DNA of 64,000 nt from Flavobacterium pectinovorum (lineage in GTDB: Bacteria; Bacteroidota; Bacteroidia; Flavobacteriales; Flavobacteriaceae): NCBI RefSeq assembly GCF_006438875.1, contig NZ_RCZH01000017.1, forward strand, positions 1-64,000, written 5' to 3'. The notes beneath the pieces were generated by a model, which saw nothing but the letters and a program-made list of their open reading frames with translations, made no database searches and had not been told where the DNA came from. Each line of letters begins with the position of its first letter. Within the stretch, counting starts at the first letter, position 1. Shown here in pieces: positions 1-8,693 of the stretch. The position numbers and the translations under genes were made by a program.

Positions 1-229
1 TTTTGATATGTAAATACACCAACTTGCCTCTCAGAGGAAAGTCCTGAATTGTAATCTCATCTTGAAAACCCTTTGATACTAATTGAAGATTATTAAACTC
101 TTCTGGAGGTTTAGAATTCTCTTCAAAATAGAGGTGTAATATTTCTTCGCTATTAGTAGATGAAACTACTTCAAAATGTTCTACTAAAAAATCAGGAAGC
201 ATAAACTTCAAAAGTTCTATAGGGGTCAT
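1..229 (-). CDS. ISAon1-type transposase N-terminal ORF (partial)
   Basis: A reading frame opens with ATG at 229 on the minus strand and runs open for 76 codons to the left edge, so the 3' part lies outside. It begins MTPIELLKFMLPDFLVEHF and later contains QDEITIQDFPLRGKLVYLHI. From memory this matches the small first ORF ("N-terminal region") of ISAon1-type insertion sequences common in Flavobacteriia. In those elements a second ORF carries the DDE catalytic domain; it would lie further left. No terminal inverted repeat could be placed with confidence in 230-330. The element is probably intact or recently active, as this part has no lesion. Confidence 0.7.
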   Translation of the reverse strand, partial: MTPIELLKFMLPDFLVEHFEVVSSTNSEEILHLYFEENSKPPEEFNNLQLVSKGFQDEITIQDFPLRGKLVYLHIK

Positions 230-330
230 ATAAAATTCTTAGATTACAAAGTTCTTATTTTATTTTGACATTTCCTCCCCAGGTTTTGAGATTGATCCTT
301 TTTCTTAATATCTTAATGGTAAAATTGTTT

Positions 331-1038
331 TTATTTTAAATCGCTCAAATCACTTTCTGTTTCTAATTCTTCGGGATTATTGTTTTTTGTAAACAAACGA
401 GCTTTTAAGCTTCCTTTAAGGGTTATTTTATCTCCTTTTACTTCAAGCCAGCTTCCTTCTCTTAATCCTAAAACAGGAATTGAGTTAAAAGCGTGAAATT
501 CTTTAATTCTCGTTTCGCGGGTTTCTCCCATATGCAGCGATTGAGTATCAGGATCTAAATAATGCGGATTCAAATTGAAAGGAATTAATCCTAAAGTCTG
601 AAAACTTGGTGGGTAAATTATAGGCATATCATTCGTGGTTTGCATTGATAAGCCGCAAATGTTACTTCCTGCGCTTGTTCCTAAATAGGGGGTTCCGTTT
701 TTTACCGTTTCAGCAAGAAGCTGCATGATGTTGTTTTTATACAATTGCGTAACAAGCAAAAAAGTATTTCCTCCTCCGGTAAAAATCCCTTCTGCGTTTT
801 TTATGGCATCCTCAGGATTTTCGAATTCATGGATTCCTTTTACAGAAATGCTAATAGAAGCAAATGCCAGAGCTACTTTTGCAGTGTATTCGTCATGCGA
901 AATTCCGCTTGGACGCGCGTATGGAATGAATAATATGCTTTTGCAATTTTTAAAATGTGATTCTAGTGTAGGTAATATATAGTCTAAATAACTGCCTCCG
1001 TGTAGGGTAGAAGTGCTGGCAATGATGATGTTTTTCAT
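331..1038 (-). CDS. pepE: Peptidase E (aspartyl dipeptidase, family S51)
   Basis: A 235-residue cytoplasmic serine peptidase of family S51, which removes N-terminal aspartate from dipeptides. The nucleophile elbow GTSAGSN lies near residue 121 and the preceding GGGNTF loop near residue 88, as expected for the family. Length agrees with known peptidase E proteins. It has no signal peptide. It stands alone, divergent from the 1202-3922 operon, with an IS fragment downstream. Substrate preference is inferred from the family only. Confidence 0.88.
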   Translation of the reverse strand: MKNIIIASTSTLHGGSYLDYILPTLESHFKNCKSILFIPYARPSGISHDEYTAKVALAFASISISVKGIHEFENPEDAIKNAEGIFTGGGNTFLLVTQLYKNNIMQLLAETVKNGTPYLGTSAGSNICGLSMQTTNDMPIIYPPSFQTLGLIPFNLNPHYLDPDTQSLHMGETRETRIKEFHAFNSIPVLGLREGSWLEVKGDKITLKGSLKARLFTKNNNPEELETESDLSDLK

Positions 1039-1139
1039 AAAATTTTAACTCAGATTGTTTATGTTAAAGATATTAAAACTCTCTTTTTGCCAAGTGTAAA
1101 ATGGGTTTAATTAACATATTTTTACCAAGTCCTTAATAC

Positions 1140-1147
1140 TAAATTTG
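1140..1147 (+). promoter_or_regulatory. Candidate -7 box for the 1202-3922 operon
   Basis: TAAATTTG matches the Bacteroidota housekeeping -7 consensus TAnnTTTG. A T-run around 1117-1122 sits about where the weak -33 element is expected. The predicted start is about 50 bases ahead of the TTG codon at 1202. Confidence 0.5.
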
Positions 1148-1201
1148 CAATACATTAAGATATTTTTACAGCTTTAAGAATAATTTTAATTTTTTAGCAT
1201 T

Positions 1202-1969
1202 TTGATCAATAAAGTTGCATGTGTTTTAATGATTGTTTTGGGGCAAACAAGTTGGTCTCAAAGTCAGGATCGTAGTATTATTAACGGAAAGATAGCTTCA
1301 AACTCATCTGATTTAGAAGGTGTTTATGTTATAAATGCTCAAACTGAAGCTATGACAACTACGGATGAAAATGGAGCTTTTTCGATTTCTGCCAAAGATG
1401 GTGATACACTCGTTTTTTCGTCTATACAGTTCAAAGAAAACAAGGTTTTGCTTACTGCGGATAACTTCTCAGATCTTCATTTTACTGTAAAACTAAATAT
1501 GGTAATGCATCAATTGCAAGAAGTTGTGGTTAGAAATTATAATGGAATAAATGCAACTTCGCTGGGGATTATTCCGGAAGGGCAAAAAAGATATACTGAA
1601 GCCGAAAGAAAACTGCATACGGCAACAGCTTTAAATGCTCAGGCAAATGCAGGAACAATGGCAGGAGGTTCAGTTTCTGCAGATCCTTTATTTAATTTTT
1701 TATCCGGCCGTACAGCAATGCTTAAAAAAGAAGTTGTTGTAGAAAAGAAAGAAGCTTTCATGAAGCTTTTGGAGCGTATGTTTAGCATTGATCATTTTGT
1801 GAATAGACTACAAATTCCGCTTGAATACGTAAAAGGATTTGAATATTATGCCGTCGATAATGATAAGTTTACAGTAATTTTGAACTCTAAAAATAAAACT
1901 TCAACAGAATTTTTGTTGGCAGAATTAGCTGTAAAATACAAAGAAATAATAGCGAGTGAAAATAAATAA
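1202..1969 (+). CDS. Exported protein with carboxypeptidase-like regulatory domain (paralogue 1)
   Basis: A 255-residue protein with an N-terminal signal peptide ending near TSWSQSQ. Residues about 25-105 form a small beta-sandwich of the CarboxypepD_reg-like type (ING..I....EGVYVINAQT...TTDENGAFSI...GDTLVFSS). The C-terminal half, with IIPEGQKRYTEAERK and SGRTAMLKKEVVVEKKEA, has no function I recognise. An in-frame stop at 1187 and no ATG nearby make the TTG at 1202 the likely start. It is first of four overlapping genes, and the next two are paralogues. An envelope location is likely; the role is unknown. Confidence 0.75.
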   Translation: MINKVACVLMIVLGQTSWSQSQDRSIINGKIASNSSDLEGVYVINAQTEAMTTTDENGAFSISAKDGDTLVFSSIQFKENKVLLTADNFSDLHFTVKLNMVMHQLQEVVVRNYNGINATSLGIIPEGQKRYTEAERKLHTATALNAQANAGTMAGGSVSADPLFNFLSGRTAMLKKEVVVEKKEAFMKLLERMFSIDHFVNRLQIPLEYVKGFEYYAVDNDKFTVILNSKNKTSTEFLLAELAVKYKEIIASENK

Positions 1970-2681
1970 AATAGTACTGATTCTTATTCTGATATTGACT
2001 CAGGTTAGTTTTGGACAAAACACGGCATCAAAAGAAATCCTTGGACAGATTTTTGAACAATCTACTTCGGTTGAAGGGGTGAATATTATCAATAATACAA
2101 CGCAAATTGCAACTATTTCAGATGTTAATGGAATGTTTTCGATTGTAGTGAAAGAGGGAGATGTTCTGGTTTTTTCGGCTGTAAATTTAGAAGGTGTTCG
2201 TTATCGAATTACCGCTGACGATCTGATTCTAAATTCGTTAAAGATAAAAATGGCTGCCAAAGAAGTAGAATTGAAAGAAGTTATCGTAAATGAAAATGCC
2301 AATATCACAGCAGAAAATTTAGGAATAATTCCGTACGGACAAAAAAAATACACGCCCGCAGAACGAAAAGTTTATACAGCAACTTCGACTTCTGTAGATA
2401 AAGTATTGAACATGATTTCCGGACGAACCACGATGCTTAAAAAAGAGGTAAATGTGGAGAAAAAGGAAGCGCTGTTTAGAAAAATTGAATACCTTTTTGA
2501 AGAGAATTATTATACAGACAGATTGAAAATTCCGGTAGCAGATATCAAAGGATTTCAATTATATTGTGTAGATGATGCTGAATTTGCCGTATCTTTGAAT
2601 ACTAAAAACAAAACAATGAGTATGTTTTTAATAACAGATTTAGCAAGAAGATATTTAATAATTCTCGAAAATGAAAAATAG
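1956..2681 (+). CDS. Exported protein with carboxypeptidase-like regulatory domain (paralogue 2)
   Basis: A 241-residue relative of the preceding gene. It has a signal peptide ending near VSFGQN, a regulatory-like beta domain (VEGVNIINNTTQIATISDVNG) and the shared C-terminal blocks IIPYGQKKYTPAERK and SGRTTMLKKEVNVEKKEA. The GTG start lies inside the end of the upstream gene (14-base overlap), which suggests translational coupling. The conserved C-terminal blocks show a tandem duplication and may be the functional part. No catalytic motif is visible. Confidence 0.75.
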   Translation: MKINKIVLILILILTQVSFGQNTASKEILGQIFEQSTSVEGVNIINNTTQIATISDVNGMFSIVVKEGDVLVFSAVNLEGVRYRITADDLILNSLKIKMAAKEVELKEVIVNENANITAENLGIIPYGQKKYTPAERKVYTATSTSVDKVLNMISGRTTMLKKEVNVEKKEALFRKIEYLFEENYYTDRLKIPVADIKGFQLYCVDDAEFAVSLNTKNKTMSMFLITDLARRYLIILENEK

Positions 2682-3426
2682 ACTAGGAATACTCGTTGTG
2701 TGCTTATTTTGCCAGATTGCGCTGGGACAAAATAACTCAAGGAAGCCATTGCATGGGCAAGTTACCAATAGTAAATTGGGTATAGAAAGCGGTTATGTGA
2801 TGAACATTAACGCAAACGTCAGAACTTTTATTGGTTCAGGCGGATTGTTTGATATTATGGCAAAACCAAAAGATACTTTGTTGTTTTCAGGTTTGGCATT
2901 TCAGGCAAAAAAAATCGTTCTGACAGAAAAAGATTGTGCAAATGTACTTTTTGTGATTCAGTTAGATTTAGCTAACAATCAATTGAAAGAAGTTGTTGTT
3001 CGTAAAGATTTAAAAGTAAAATCACTAGATAAAGATACTCAGAAATATGTTGATATGCAGTTTGAAGATGATAAGCAATCTACAGCAAAAAATATCGCAA
3101 TGTACTCTGATCAAACCATTAAGTACGGAACAGATTTTGTCCGCATCTTTAAAGATGTAAAAAAGATCTTAACGAAAAACAAAGAAGTTGAGCCTGAAGT
3201 TATAGACGATATGGCTTTCGTTCAATATTCAAGAGCTAATTTTTCGCCGGACTTTTTTACTAAAACATTAGGATTGAAAAACGATGAAATCGATTTGTTT
3301 TTAATGTATTGTTCTAATGATCCGGAATCTAAAAAACATTTAAAACCAGAAGAAAAATTTGAACTAATGGATTTTTTGGTTAATAAAAACAAAGAATTTC
3401 AAAAAACAAATGTTGCCGAAAAATAG
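2671..3426 (+). CDS. Exported protein, divergent paralogue 3 of the tandem family
   Basis: A 251-residue protein with signal peptide MKNRLGILVVCLFCQIALGQ. The N-terminal beta domain follows the pattern of its two upstream neighbours (HGQVTNSKLGIESGYVMNI...TLLFSGLAFQAKKIVLT...QLKEVVVR). The C-terminal part differs, lacks the SGRT block and is charged and helical. The ATG overlaps the previous gene by 11 bases. It is probably envelope-associated; the role is unknown. Confidence 0.7.
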   Translation: MKNRLGILVVCLFCQIALGQNNSRKPLHGQVTNSKLGIESGYVMNINANVRTFIGSGGLFDIMAKPKDTLLFSGLAFQAKKIVLTEKDCANVLFVIQLDLANNQLKEVVVRKDLKVKSLDKDTQKYVDMQFEDDKQSTAKNIAMYSDQTIKYGTDFVRIFKDVKKILTKNKEVEPEVIDDMAFVQYSRANFSPDFFTKTLGLKNDEIDLFLMYCSNDPESKKHLKPEEKFELMDFLVNKNKEFQKTNVAEK

Positions 3427-3922
3427 ATTAATTTATCCTCTTTTAGGATTATTGTTTTTATCGCTTTCAGCTTTTACATTCCATAAATTTTATATGGGTG
3501 TTTTTCAGGTCAATTATGCGGCCGAAAAAAAAATGATTCAAATTACTTCCCGAATCTTTGTCGATGATCTGAATAACGGAATCGAAAAAAAATACCATAA
3601 AAAAACAAACATCGGTACTGAGAAGGAAACTCAGGCCGATGTTGATTTATTAAAAAAGTACCTCTCAGAAAATTTTACAATAAAAATAAACGGACAATCA
3701 AAACCAATAACTTTTTTGTCTAAAGAAGTAGAATCGGATGATGTTCTGGTTTGTTATTCCAGAATCAAGGATGTTGAGAAATTTAAGACAATTGAAATTT
3801 CAAATAGTATTTTGGTCGATTGGAATACAGAACAGCAAAATATTACACATATCACGGCATTTGGGGTTAAAAGAAGCGTTCTCTTTACAGAATCTTCAAG
3901 AAAGGAACTGTTAAAGTACTAG
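3410..3922 (+). CDS. DUF6702-like exported or membrane-anchored protein
   Basis: A 170-residue protein with an N-terminal hydrophobic segment (about residues 8-24), followed by FHKFYMGVFQVNYAAEKKMI and ITSRIFVDDL. This resembles a small uncharacterised Bacteroidota family (DUF6702) that often lies beside M1 peptidases. The ATG at 3410 overlaps the upstream gene by 17 bases. The M1 peptidase starts 66 bases downstream, so the two may be co-transcribed. The DUF assignment is from memory. Confidence 0.65.
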   Translation: MLPKNRLIYPLLGLLFLSLSAFTFHKFYMGVFQVNYAAEKKMIQITSRIFVDDLNNGIEKKYHKKTNIGTEKETQADVDLLKKYLSENFTIKINGQSKPITFLSKEVESDDVLVCYSRIKDVEKFKTIEISNSILVDWNTEQQNITHITAFGVKRSVLFTESSRKELLKY

Positions 3923-3988
3923 ATAATGTTAAGAATTATTGTTTTAATTGTTATTTTCACACCCTGATAAAATTACCTTTAAATATTT

Positions 3989-6235
3989 ATGAAAAAACTT
4001 TCATTATTATTGCTTTTTCCTGCAATACTTATCGCTCAGGAAAAAACTACTACTACTGTTGCTCCCAAACAACAAGGAAAATACGACACGAATAAATTCA
4101 GTCAGATGTATGATTTGTTGGCAACACCTAACATGTTTCGTACAGCAGCCGGTGCGCCGGGACCAGCATATTATCAGCAACAGGCAGATTATAAAATCGA
4201 TGTTGAATTAGATGATAAAAATTCAAAATTAAATGGTTCTGAAACGATTACGTATTCAAACAATTCTCCGGATAGTTTAGAGTATTTATGGGTGCAGTTG
4301 GACCAGAATCAAGCAAAAGCAAATACACAATCCTCTTTAGCAGAAAGCGAAAAAATCAGTCAGGTTTTGCCTTTGGATGGATTTTCGAGTAAATATTTGA
4401 AAAAGGATTTAGAACGTGGTTTTAATATTGAATTTGTAAAAGATTCAAAAGGAAACGCAATGTCTTATACGATCAATGAAACCATGATGCGTATTAATCT
4501 GGCAACTCCTTTAAAACCGGGTGAGAAAATCTCGTTTGCTGTAAAATGGTGGTATAATATCAATAATTATAGAAAAGAAGGCGGACGTTCAGGTTATGAA
4601 TTGTTTGAAAAAGACGGAAACAAAATATATGTAATCGCTCAGTTTTATCCAAGAATGGCGGTTTACAATGATGTTGAAGGATGGCAAAATATGCAATTTT
4701 GGGGAAGCGGAGAGTTTGCTTTGCCTTTTGGAAATTTTGATGTAAATATTACAGTTCCTGCTGATCACGTAATTGATGCAACAGGAGAATTGACCAATAG
4801 AGCTGAAGTTTTTACTCCGGAACAAGTAAAACGTTACGAACAAGCTCAAAAATCATTTGATAAACCCGTTGTAATTGTTACACAAGCGGAAGCAGAAGTA
4901 ACAGAAAAAGGTTTCTCTGAAAAGAAAAAAACATGGAAATTTAGTGCCAAAAACGTACGTGATTTTGGAATTGCTTCGTCAAGAAAATTCATTTACGATG
5001 CCATGGCAGTTAAATTAGGAGGTAAAATTGTAATGGCTGAGTCCGTTTATCCAAAAGAAGCAAATCCACTTTGGGGAGAAACTTCTACGATAACAGTGGC
5101 ACATACATTAAAAAGTTATTCGTCGCATACATTTGATTATCCTTATCCAAAAGCAGTATCAGTTTCTGCAGAAGATCAAGGAATGGAATATCCAATGATT
5201 TGTTGGAATTTTGGTCGCCCTGACGAAAATGGAGTGACTAGTAAAGAGGTTAAAAACGGAATGATTGGTGTTGTAATCCATGAAGTTGGACACAATTTTT
5301 TCCCTATGATTGTAAACTCTGACGAGCGCCAATGGACTTGGATGGATGAAGGTTTGAATTCATTTATGGAATATATGGCAGAACAGGAATTAGATCCAAC
5401 TTTTCCATCAAGACGTGGACCGGCAAAAAATATCGTTCCGTACATGAGTGGAGATCAGAAGTTTTTAGAGCCAATTATGTCTAACTCAGAAACGATTGCT
5501 CAGTTTGGAAATAATGCTTACGGAAAACCTGCAACAGGACTTAATATGTTAAGAGAAGTTGTGATGGGACGTGAATTGTTTGATTATGCTTTTAAAACAT
5601 ACGCAAACAGATGGAAGTTCAAACACCCAACTCCTGAAGATTTCTTTAGAACTATGGAAGATGCTTCGGCCGTAGATTTAGATTGGTTTTTTAGAGGATG
5701 GTTTTATTCAACAGATTTTGTAGATATCGGAATCAAAGAAGTAAAACAATATTACGTTTCAGAAACTCCAACTGCAGATCTTAAAGATGTAAAAGTTAAA
5801 AAAGGACGTTTCGGAGTTGATAAAGGACCATTTGTTTATTTAGTAGCAAGTGATAATGCAGAAGTAAATGTTTCAAATAAAAAAGCATTGAAATTAACCG
5901 ACGTAAAACTATTGTCTGATTATGTAGATCAAACTTTTACTACAGAAGAAAAGGCAGGTTTAAAATCGCCTAAATATTTCTATGAAGTAGAATTCAATAA
6001 ACCGGGCGGAATGATTATGCCAATTCTTGTTGAGATTACTTATGAAGACGGTTCAAAACAAAATTATCAATATCCTGCTCAAATATGGAGAAAGAATAAT
6101 GATACCGCTAAAAAAGTTTACGCAACCGAAAAAGCGATAAAAAGCATTCAGATAGATCCAAAATTAATGACTGCTGATATTGATTTAACCAACAATTCTT
6201 GGCCAAAAGTAGAAGAAAAGTCAAAATTTGATTAA
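3989..6235 (+). CDS. M1-family zinc metallopeptidase, exported
   Basis: A 748-residue protein with signal peptide MKKLSLLLLFPAILIAQ. The gluzincin motif HEVGH is at residues 431-435 and the third zinc ligand is E454 in WMDEGLNSF, exactly the HExxH-(18)-E spacing of family M1. The N-terminal saddle domain and C-terminal beta region fit Flavobacterium M1 peptidases of about 750 residues. It probably trims peptides in the periplasm or at the cell surface. No type IX sorting domain is seen at the C terminus. A clean terminator follows. Confidence 0.92.
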   Translation: MKKLSLLLLFPAILIAQEKTTTTVAPKQQGKYDTNKFSQMYDLLATPNMFRTAAGAPGPAYYQQQADYKIDVELDDKNSKLNGSETITYSNNSPDSLEYLWVQLDQNQAKANTQSSLAESEKISQVLPLDGFSSKYLKKDLERGFNIEFVKDSKGNAMSYTINETMMRINLATPLKPGEKISFAVKWWYNINNYRKEGGRSGYELFEKDGNKIYVIAQFYPRMAVYNDVEGWQNMQFWGSGEFALPFGNFDVNITVPADHVIDATGELTNRAEVFTPEQVKRYEQAQKSFDKPVVIVTQAEAEVTEKGFSEKKKTWKFSAKNVRDFGIASSRKFIYDAMAVKLGGKIVMAESVYPKEANPLWGETSTITVAHTLKSYSSHTFDYPYPKAVSVSAEDQGMEYPMICWNFGRPDENGVTSKEVKNGMIGVVIHEVGHNFFPMIVNSDERQWTWMDEGLNSFMEYMAEQELDPTFPSRRGPAKNIVPYMSGDQKFLEPIMSNSETIAQFGNNAYGKPATGLNMLREVVMGRELFDYAFKTYANRWKFKHPTPEDFFRTMEDASAVDLDWFFRGWFYSTDFVDIGIKEVKQYYVSETPTADLKDVKVKKGRFGVDKGPFVYLVASDNAEVNVSNKKALKLTDVKLLSDYVDQTFTTEEKAGLKSPKYFYEVEFNKPGGMIMPILVEITYEDGSKQNYQYPAQIWRKNNDTAKKVYATEKAIKSIQIDPKLMTADIDLTNNSWPKVEEKSKFD

Positions 6236-6247
6236 ATATAAGGAAAG

Positions 6248-6274
6248 AAGACTCTGAAAAGAGTCTTTTTTTTT
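6248..6274 (+). terminator. Rho-independent terminator after the M1 peptidase
   Basis: The arms AAGACTC and GAGTCTT (6248-6254 and 6261-6267) pair around TGAAAA and run into a T tract to 6274. Confidence 0.85.
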
Positions 6275-6309
6275 AAGTAAATTTTAAAACTGTCAGCTAC
6301 AAAATTTAA

Positions 6310-6317
6310 TATCTTTG
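6310..6317 (+). promoter_or_regulatory. Candidate -7 box for tatA-PAP2
   Basis: TATCTTTG fits TAnnTTTG and lies 22 bases ahead of the chosen tatA start (6339). It argues against the alternative in-frame TTG at 6315, which falls inside the box. Confidence 0.6.
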
Positions 6318-6338
6318 TGGGACACAAAAATAAAAGAT

Positions 6339-6686
6339 ATGTTTGGTATAGGAGGAGGAGAATTAGTTTTCATACTATTTATAGTTCTAATGCTTTTTGG
6401 TTCAGACAAAGTGCCGGAAATTGCCCGTACAATGGGAAAAGCAATGGCGCAATTGAAAAATGCAACCAATGATATTAAAAGTGAAATTCAGAAAGGTGCT
6501 GAGGCGAATGGTCTTGATGCAAAAGCGCTTACTGATATAACCGGAAATATCAACGCCCAAATAAACGACGCTAAGTCTAACTTATTGGGTGACTCTCCTA
6601 ATTTATTGGGAGATACCGCAACAGAAATTAATAAAGTAAAAGAAGATGTTGATTCTATCTCAGGACCTGTAAAACGCCAGATGTAA
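6339..6686 (+). CDS. tatA: Twin-arginine translocase subunit TatA/TatE
   Basis: The start is set at ATG 6339, giving MFGIGGGELVFILFIVLMLF. A longer frame from TTG 6315 would put eight polar residues before the helix. The protein has the short N-terminal membrane helix, the FG hinge (LMLFGSDKVPEIAR) and an amphipathic helix (MGKAMAQLKNATNDI) followed by a disordered charged tail, as in TatA. It should form the Tat pore with TatC, which is not in the window. The stop overlaps the PAP2 start (TAATG), so the two are coupled. Confidence 0.85.
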   Translation: MFGIGGGELVFILFIVLMLFGSDKVPEIARTMGKAMAQLKNATNDIKSEIQKGAEANGLDAKALTDITGNINAQINDAKSNLLGDSPNLLGDTATEINKVKEDVDSISGPVKRQM

Positions 6687-7255
6687 TGCTTGAAAGAATA
6701 AAAGAATTAGATACTAATCTATTTATATATCTTAACGGATTAGGTTCCGAAACGTACGATAAATTTTGGCTTATTATTACCAGTCAATTGAATTGGACGC
6801 CATTTTTTCTATTGCTATTTTATCTTATTTATAAAAAAGTAGGAGGCAAGCAAACCTTGTATATTGTATTGTTTATTGCAGTTTTGTTGACTTTTACAGA
6901 TCAGGTGACTAATTTGTTTAAATACAGTTTTCAGCGTCCGCGTCCTTGTAATAATCCCGAAATCAGCTCGATTATTCGGATTGTTCAGGTTAGAACATCA
7001 TATAGTTTTTTCTCTGGTCATGCTGCCAATACAATGGCTGTGGCAACGTTTTTATTTCTTATTTTAAGACGTTACTTCAAGTATTTAGGATTCTTGTTTT
7101 TATGGCCGTTAATCTTCGCTTATAGCAGAATCTATTTAGGATTGCATTATCCCGGAGATATTCTAACAGGATATTTCTTTGGAGCACTTTTCGGGTCTTT
7201 ACTATATTTAGTATATAGAAGGCTAAAACCACTATATTTTCCTGATAGTATTTAG
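6686..7255 (+). CDS. PAP2-family membrane phosphatase
   Basis: A 189-residue multi-pass protein with the three acid-phosphatase motifs in order: KYSFQRPRPC near residue 75, FFSGHAANT near residue 110, and SRIYLGLHYPGDIL near residue 152. The catalytic His residues are in the second and third motifs. Family members dephosphorylate lipid phosphates such as undecaprenyl pyrophosphate or phosphatidylglycerol phosphate at the periplasmic face; the substrate here is unknown. Translation is coupled to tatA by a one-base overlap. Confidence 0.88.
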   Translation: MLERIKELDTNLFIYLNGLGSETYDKFWLIITSQLNWTPFFLLLFYLIYKKVGGKQTLYIVLFIAVLLTFTDQVTNLFKYSFQRPRPCNNPEISSIIRIVQVRTSYSFFSGHAANTMAVATFLFLILRRYFKYLGFLFLWPLIFAYSRIYLGLHYPGDILTGYFFGALFGSLLYLVYRRLKPLYFPDSI

Positions 7256-7371
7256 GAGCCATTTCCAGCACCCGAGCCTGAAGTGCGAATTGGCGAAGCA
7301 ATTCGCTATATCTTTTGTTTTTTAAAGAAAAAAACAAAAGGATATCGCTTCTATCTGGGCTAAGGCATTTG
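7256..7371. repeat. Flavobacterium-type intergenic hairpin repeat
   Basis: Two hairpins lie directly after the PAP2 stop. GCGAATTG and CAATTCGC (about 7286-7308) pair, and a longer arm pair ATATCTTTTG...CAAAAGGATAT encloses T6/A7 runs (about 7308-7346). The block ends with CGCTTCTATCTGGGCTAAG. From memory, similar sequence follows many genes in Flavobacterium genomes. It may end transcription in either direction. Confidence 0.6.
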
Positions 7372-7420
7372 TTTTCAAAAGAAAATTTTAGATCAATTTA
7401 ATATCATAATCTTTGGATTG

Positions 7421-7724
7421 CCTCCTGCTTTAGCTCAAAGTCATTAAGTTAAGCTTTTTGACTAGCCTCCAGCTTCAGCTGGAGGTGTTTAATACGCACA
7501 ATGAGTGGCTTTAGCCAAATCGCACATTTTTGGCTAAAGCCACTCAGACTGGTTTTACATAATCTCCAGCTAAAGCTGGAGGCTATTCAAAACTACACTT
7601 TGAGATAAAAAATATAATCAAAAAAGCTTAACTTAATGACATTGTGGCTTTAGCTGGAGGGTTAAAAATTTAGCACAAGATAAAGGCTTTAACCAAAACG
7701 CAATGTTTGGCTAAAGCCTTTTTT
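7421..7724. repeat. Nested palindromic repeat array
   Basis: Outer arms at 7421-7461 and 7618-7660 are imperfect inverted repeats sharing GTCATTAAGTTAAGCTTTTT. Three inner hairpins lie between them: CCTCCAGCT/AGCTGGAGG (7466-7485), GAGTGGCTTTAGCCA with its complement (7503-7545), and CTCCAGCT/AGCTGGAG (7564-7581). A fourth hairpin built on GGCTAAAGCC-like words ends in a T-run at 7719-7724. No coding sequence is seen. Confidence 0.75.
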
Positions 7725-7763
7725 TAATATTCAAATTAAGGTTTATTTGTTTTCAAGTAAGAT

Positions 7764-7869
7764 TTGTCATTTCGACCGAAGGGAGAAATCACACCAGTGA
7801 TTCGATAAAGATTAGCGACTATAGATGCGGAGTTTCTTGTGTGATTTCTCCTTACGTCAGAAATGACAA
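7764..7869 (+). repeat. ~104-bp palindromic repeat, copy 1
   Basis: The ends TTGTCATTTC and GAAATGACAA are inverted, and GAGAAATCACAC near the left pairs with GTGTGATTTCTC near the right. The centre is asymmetric, so copies have a direction. Copy 2 at 8694-8797 matches best as its reverse complement. Confidence 0.8.
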
Positions 7870-7877
7870 GATAATGA

Positions 7878-8615
7878 CTAAAGTATTTGATTAGCTGTCA
7901 GATTTTCAAGAACAGTCTTTTCACTCCATTCCAATCCATCAGGAAGCTCTTTTTTACTGAACTCAATATGAATAACCCTTCTTCTTTCGTTATTAGTTGT
8001 TTTATTTGATGCATGAAATAATAGAGGTTTCATAATCATGATTCCGCCTTTTTCAACTTCGCAGATTGTTTCTTTTTCAATTTTCAGATTTTCAATTCTC
8101 AAAATTCCTTTTGAATGCGAATTGTTTATGACTTTTAAAGCGCCGTTGTCTTTTGTAGTTTTATCAATATGAATTCTGATTGTAAAATTATTTTCAAGAA
8201 TTTCTTTTGGAGGCTGAACCGCAAATTGGTTTTGTTTTATAGTCCAGTTTACGAAATTATCCAATTCTATTTTTCGGTTTACCGAAATAGTTAAATCCTG
8301 ATGATAAGCCACAAACCAATTTGATTTTTCGGGTTTATCAAAATAGATTGATTTCGTTATAAAATAGTCTTTCCCAAAAGTTGATTCAATAATATTCTTT
8401 AAATTCTCATTGAAAATAAAAGGTAATGTTTCAGGGATTTCTTTATGAAATTGTCTTATAGCAAATAAATCCTGAGATTTTCGAAAAGTAGCATTCTCAG
8501 TTTCGTTTTCGGTGATATTTTCAATTAAAGAAATTAGTTTGTCGATTTCAATATTAGAATAAACATTATTGATAATTGTAAAACCTTTGGAATCTATTTC
8601 GGTACTATAACTCAT
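7878..8615 (-). CDS. Phytanoyl-CoA dioxygenase (PhyH) family protein
   Basis: A 245-residue Fe(II)/2-oxoglutarate dioxygenase-like protein. The iron ligands appear as HxD in YHQDLT (near residue 100) and the distal His in LLFHAS (near residue 200); RRRVIH shortly after supplies the 2-oxoglutarate-binding Arg. Family members hydroxylate small molecules or lipids; the substrate is unknown. The gene is alone between two oppositely oriented copies of a palindromic repeat, which fits an acquired or mobile accessory gene. No operon partners are seen. Confidence 0.8.
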   Translation of the reverse strand: MSYSTEIDSKGFTIINNVYSNIEIDKLISLIENITENETENATFRKSQDLFAIRQFHKEIPETLPFIFNENLKNIIESTFGKDYFITKSIYFDKPEKSNWFVAYHQDLTISVNRKIELDNFVNWTIKQNQFAVQPPKEILENNFTIRIHIDKTTKDNGALKVINNSHSKGILRIENLKIEKETICEVEKGGIMIMKPLLFHASNKTTNNERRRVIHIEFSKKELPDGLEWSEKTVLENLTANQIL

Positions 8616-8693
8616 TACTAATATTTTTTGTGACTAGTTTCCTGTTCTGGCTGAAGGTAAATTAAATGAAGTATTATTAATTATAAGTTAGAT

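Noticed and set aside
6315..6338. TTG-started extension of TatA
   Set aside because: It would overlap the -7 box and place polar residues before the membrane helix.
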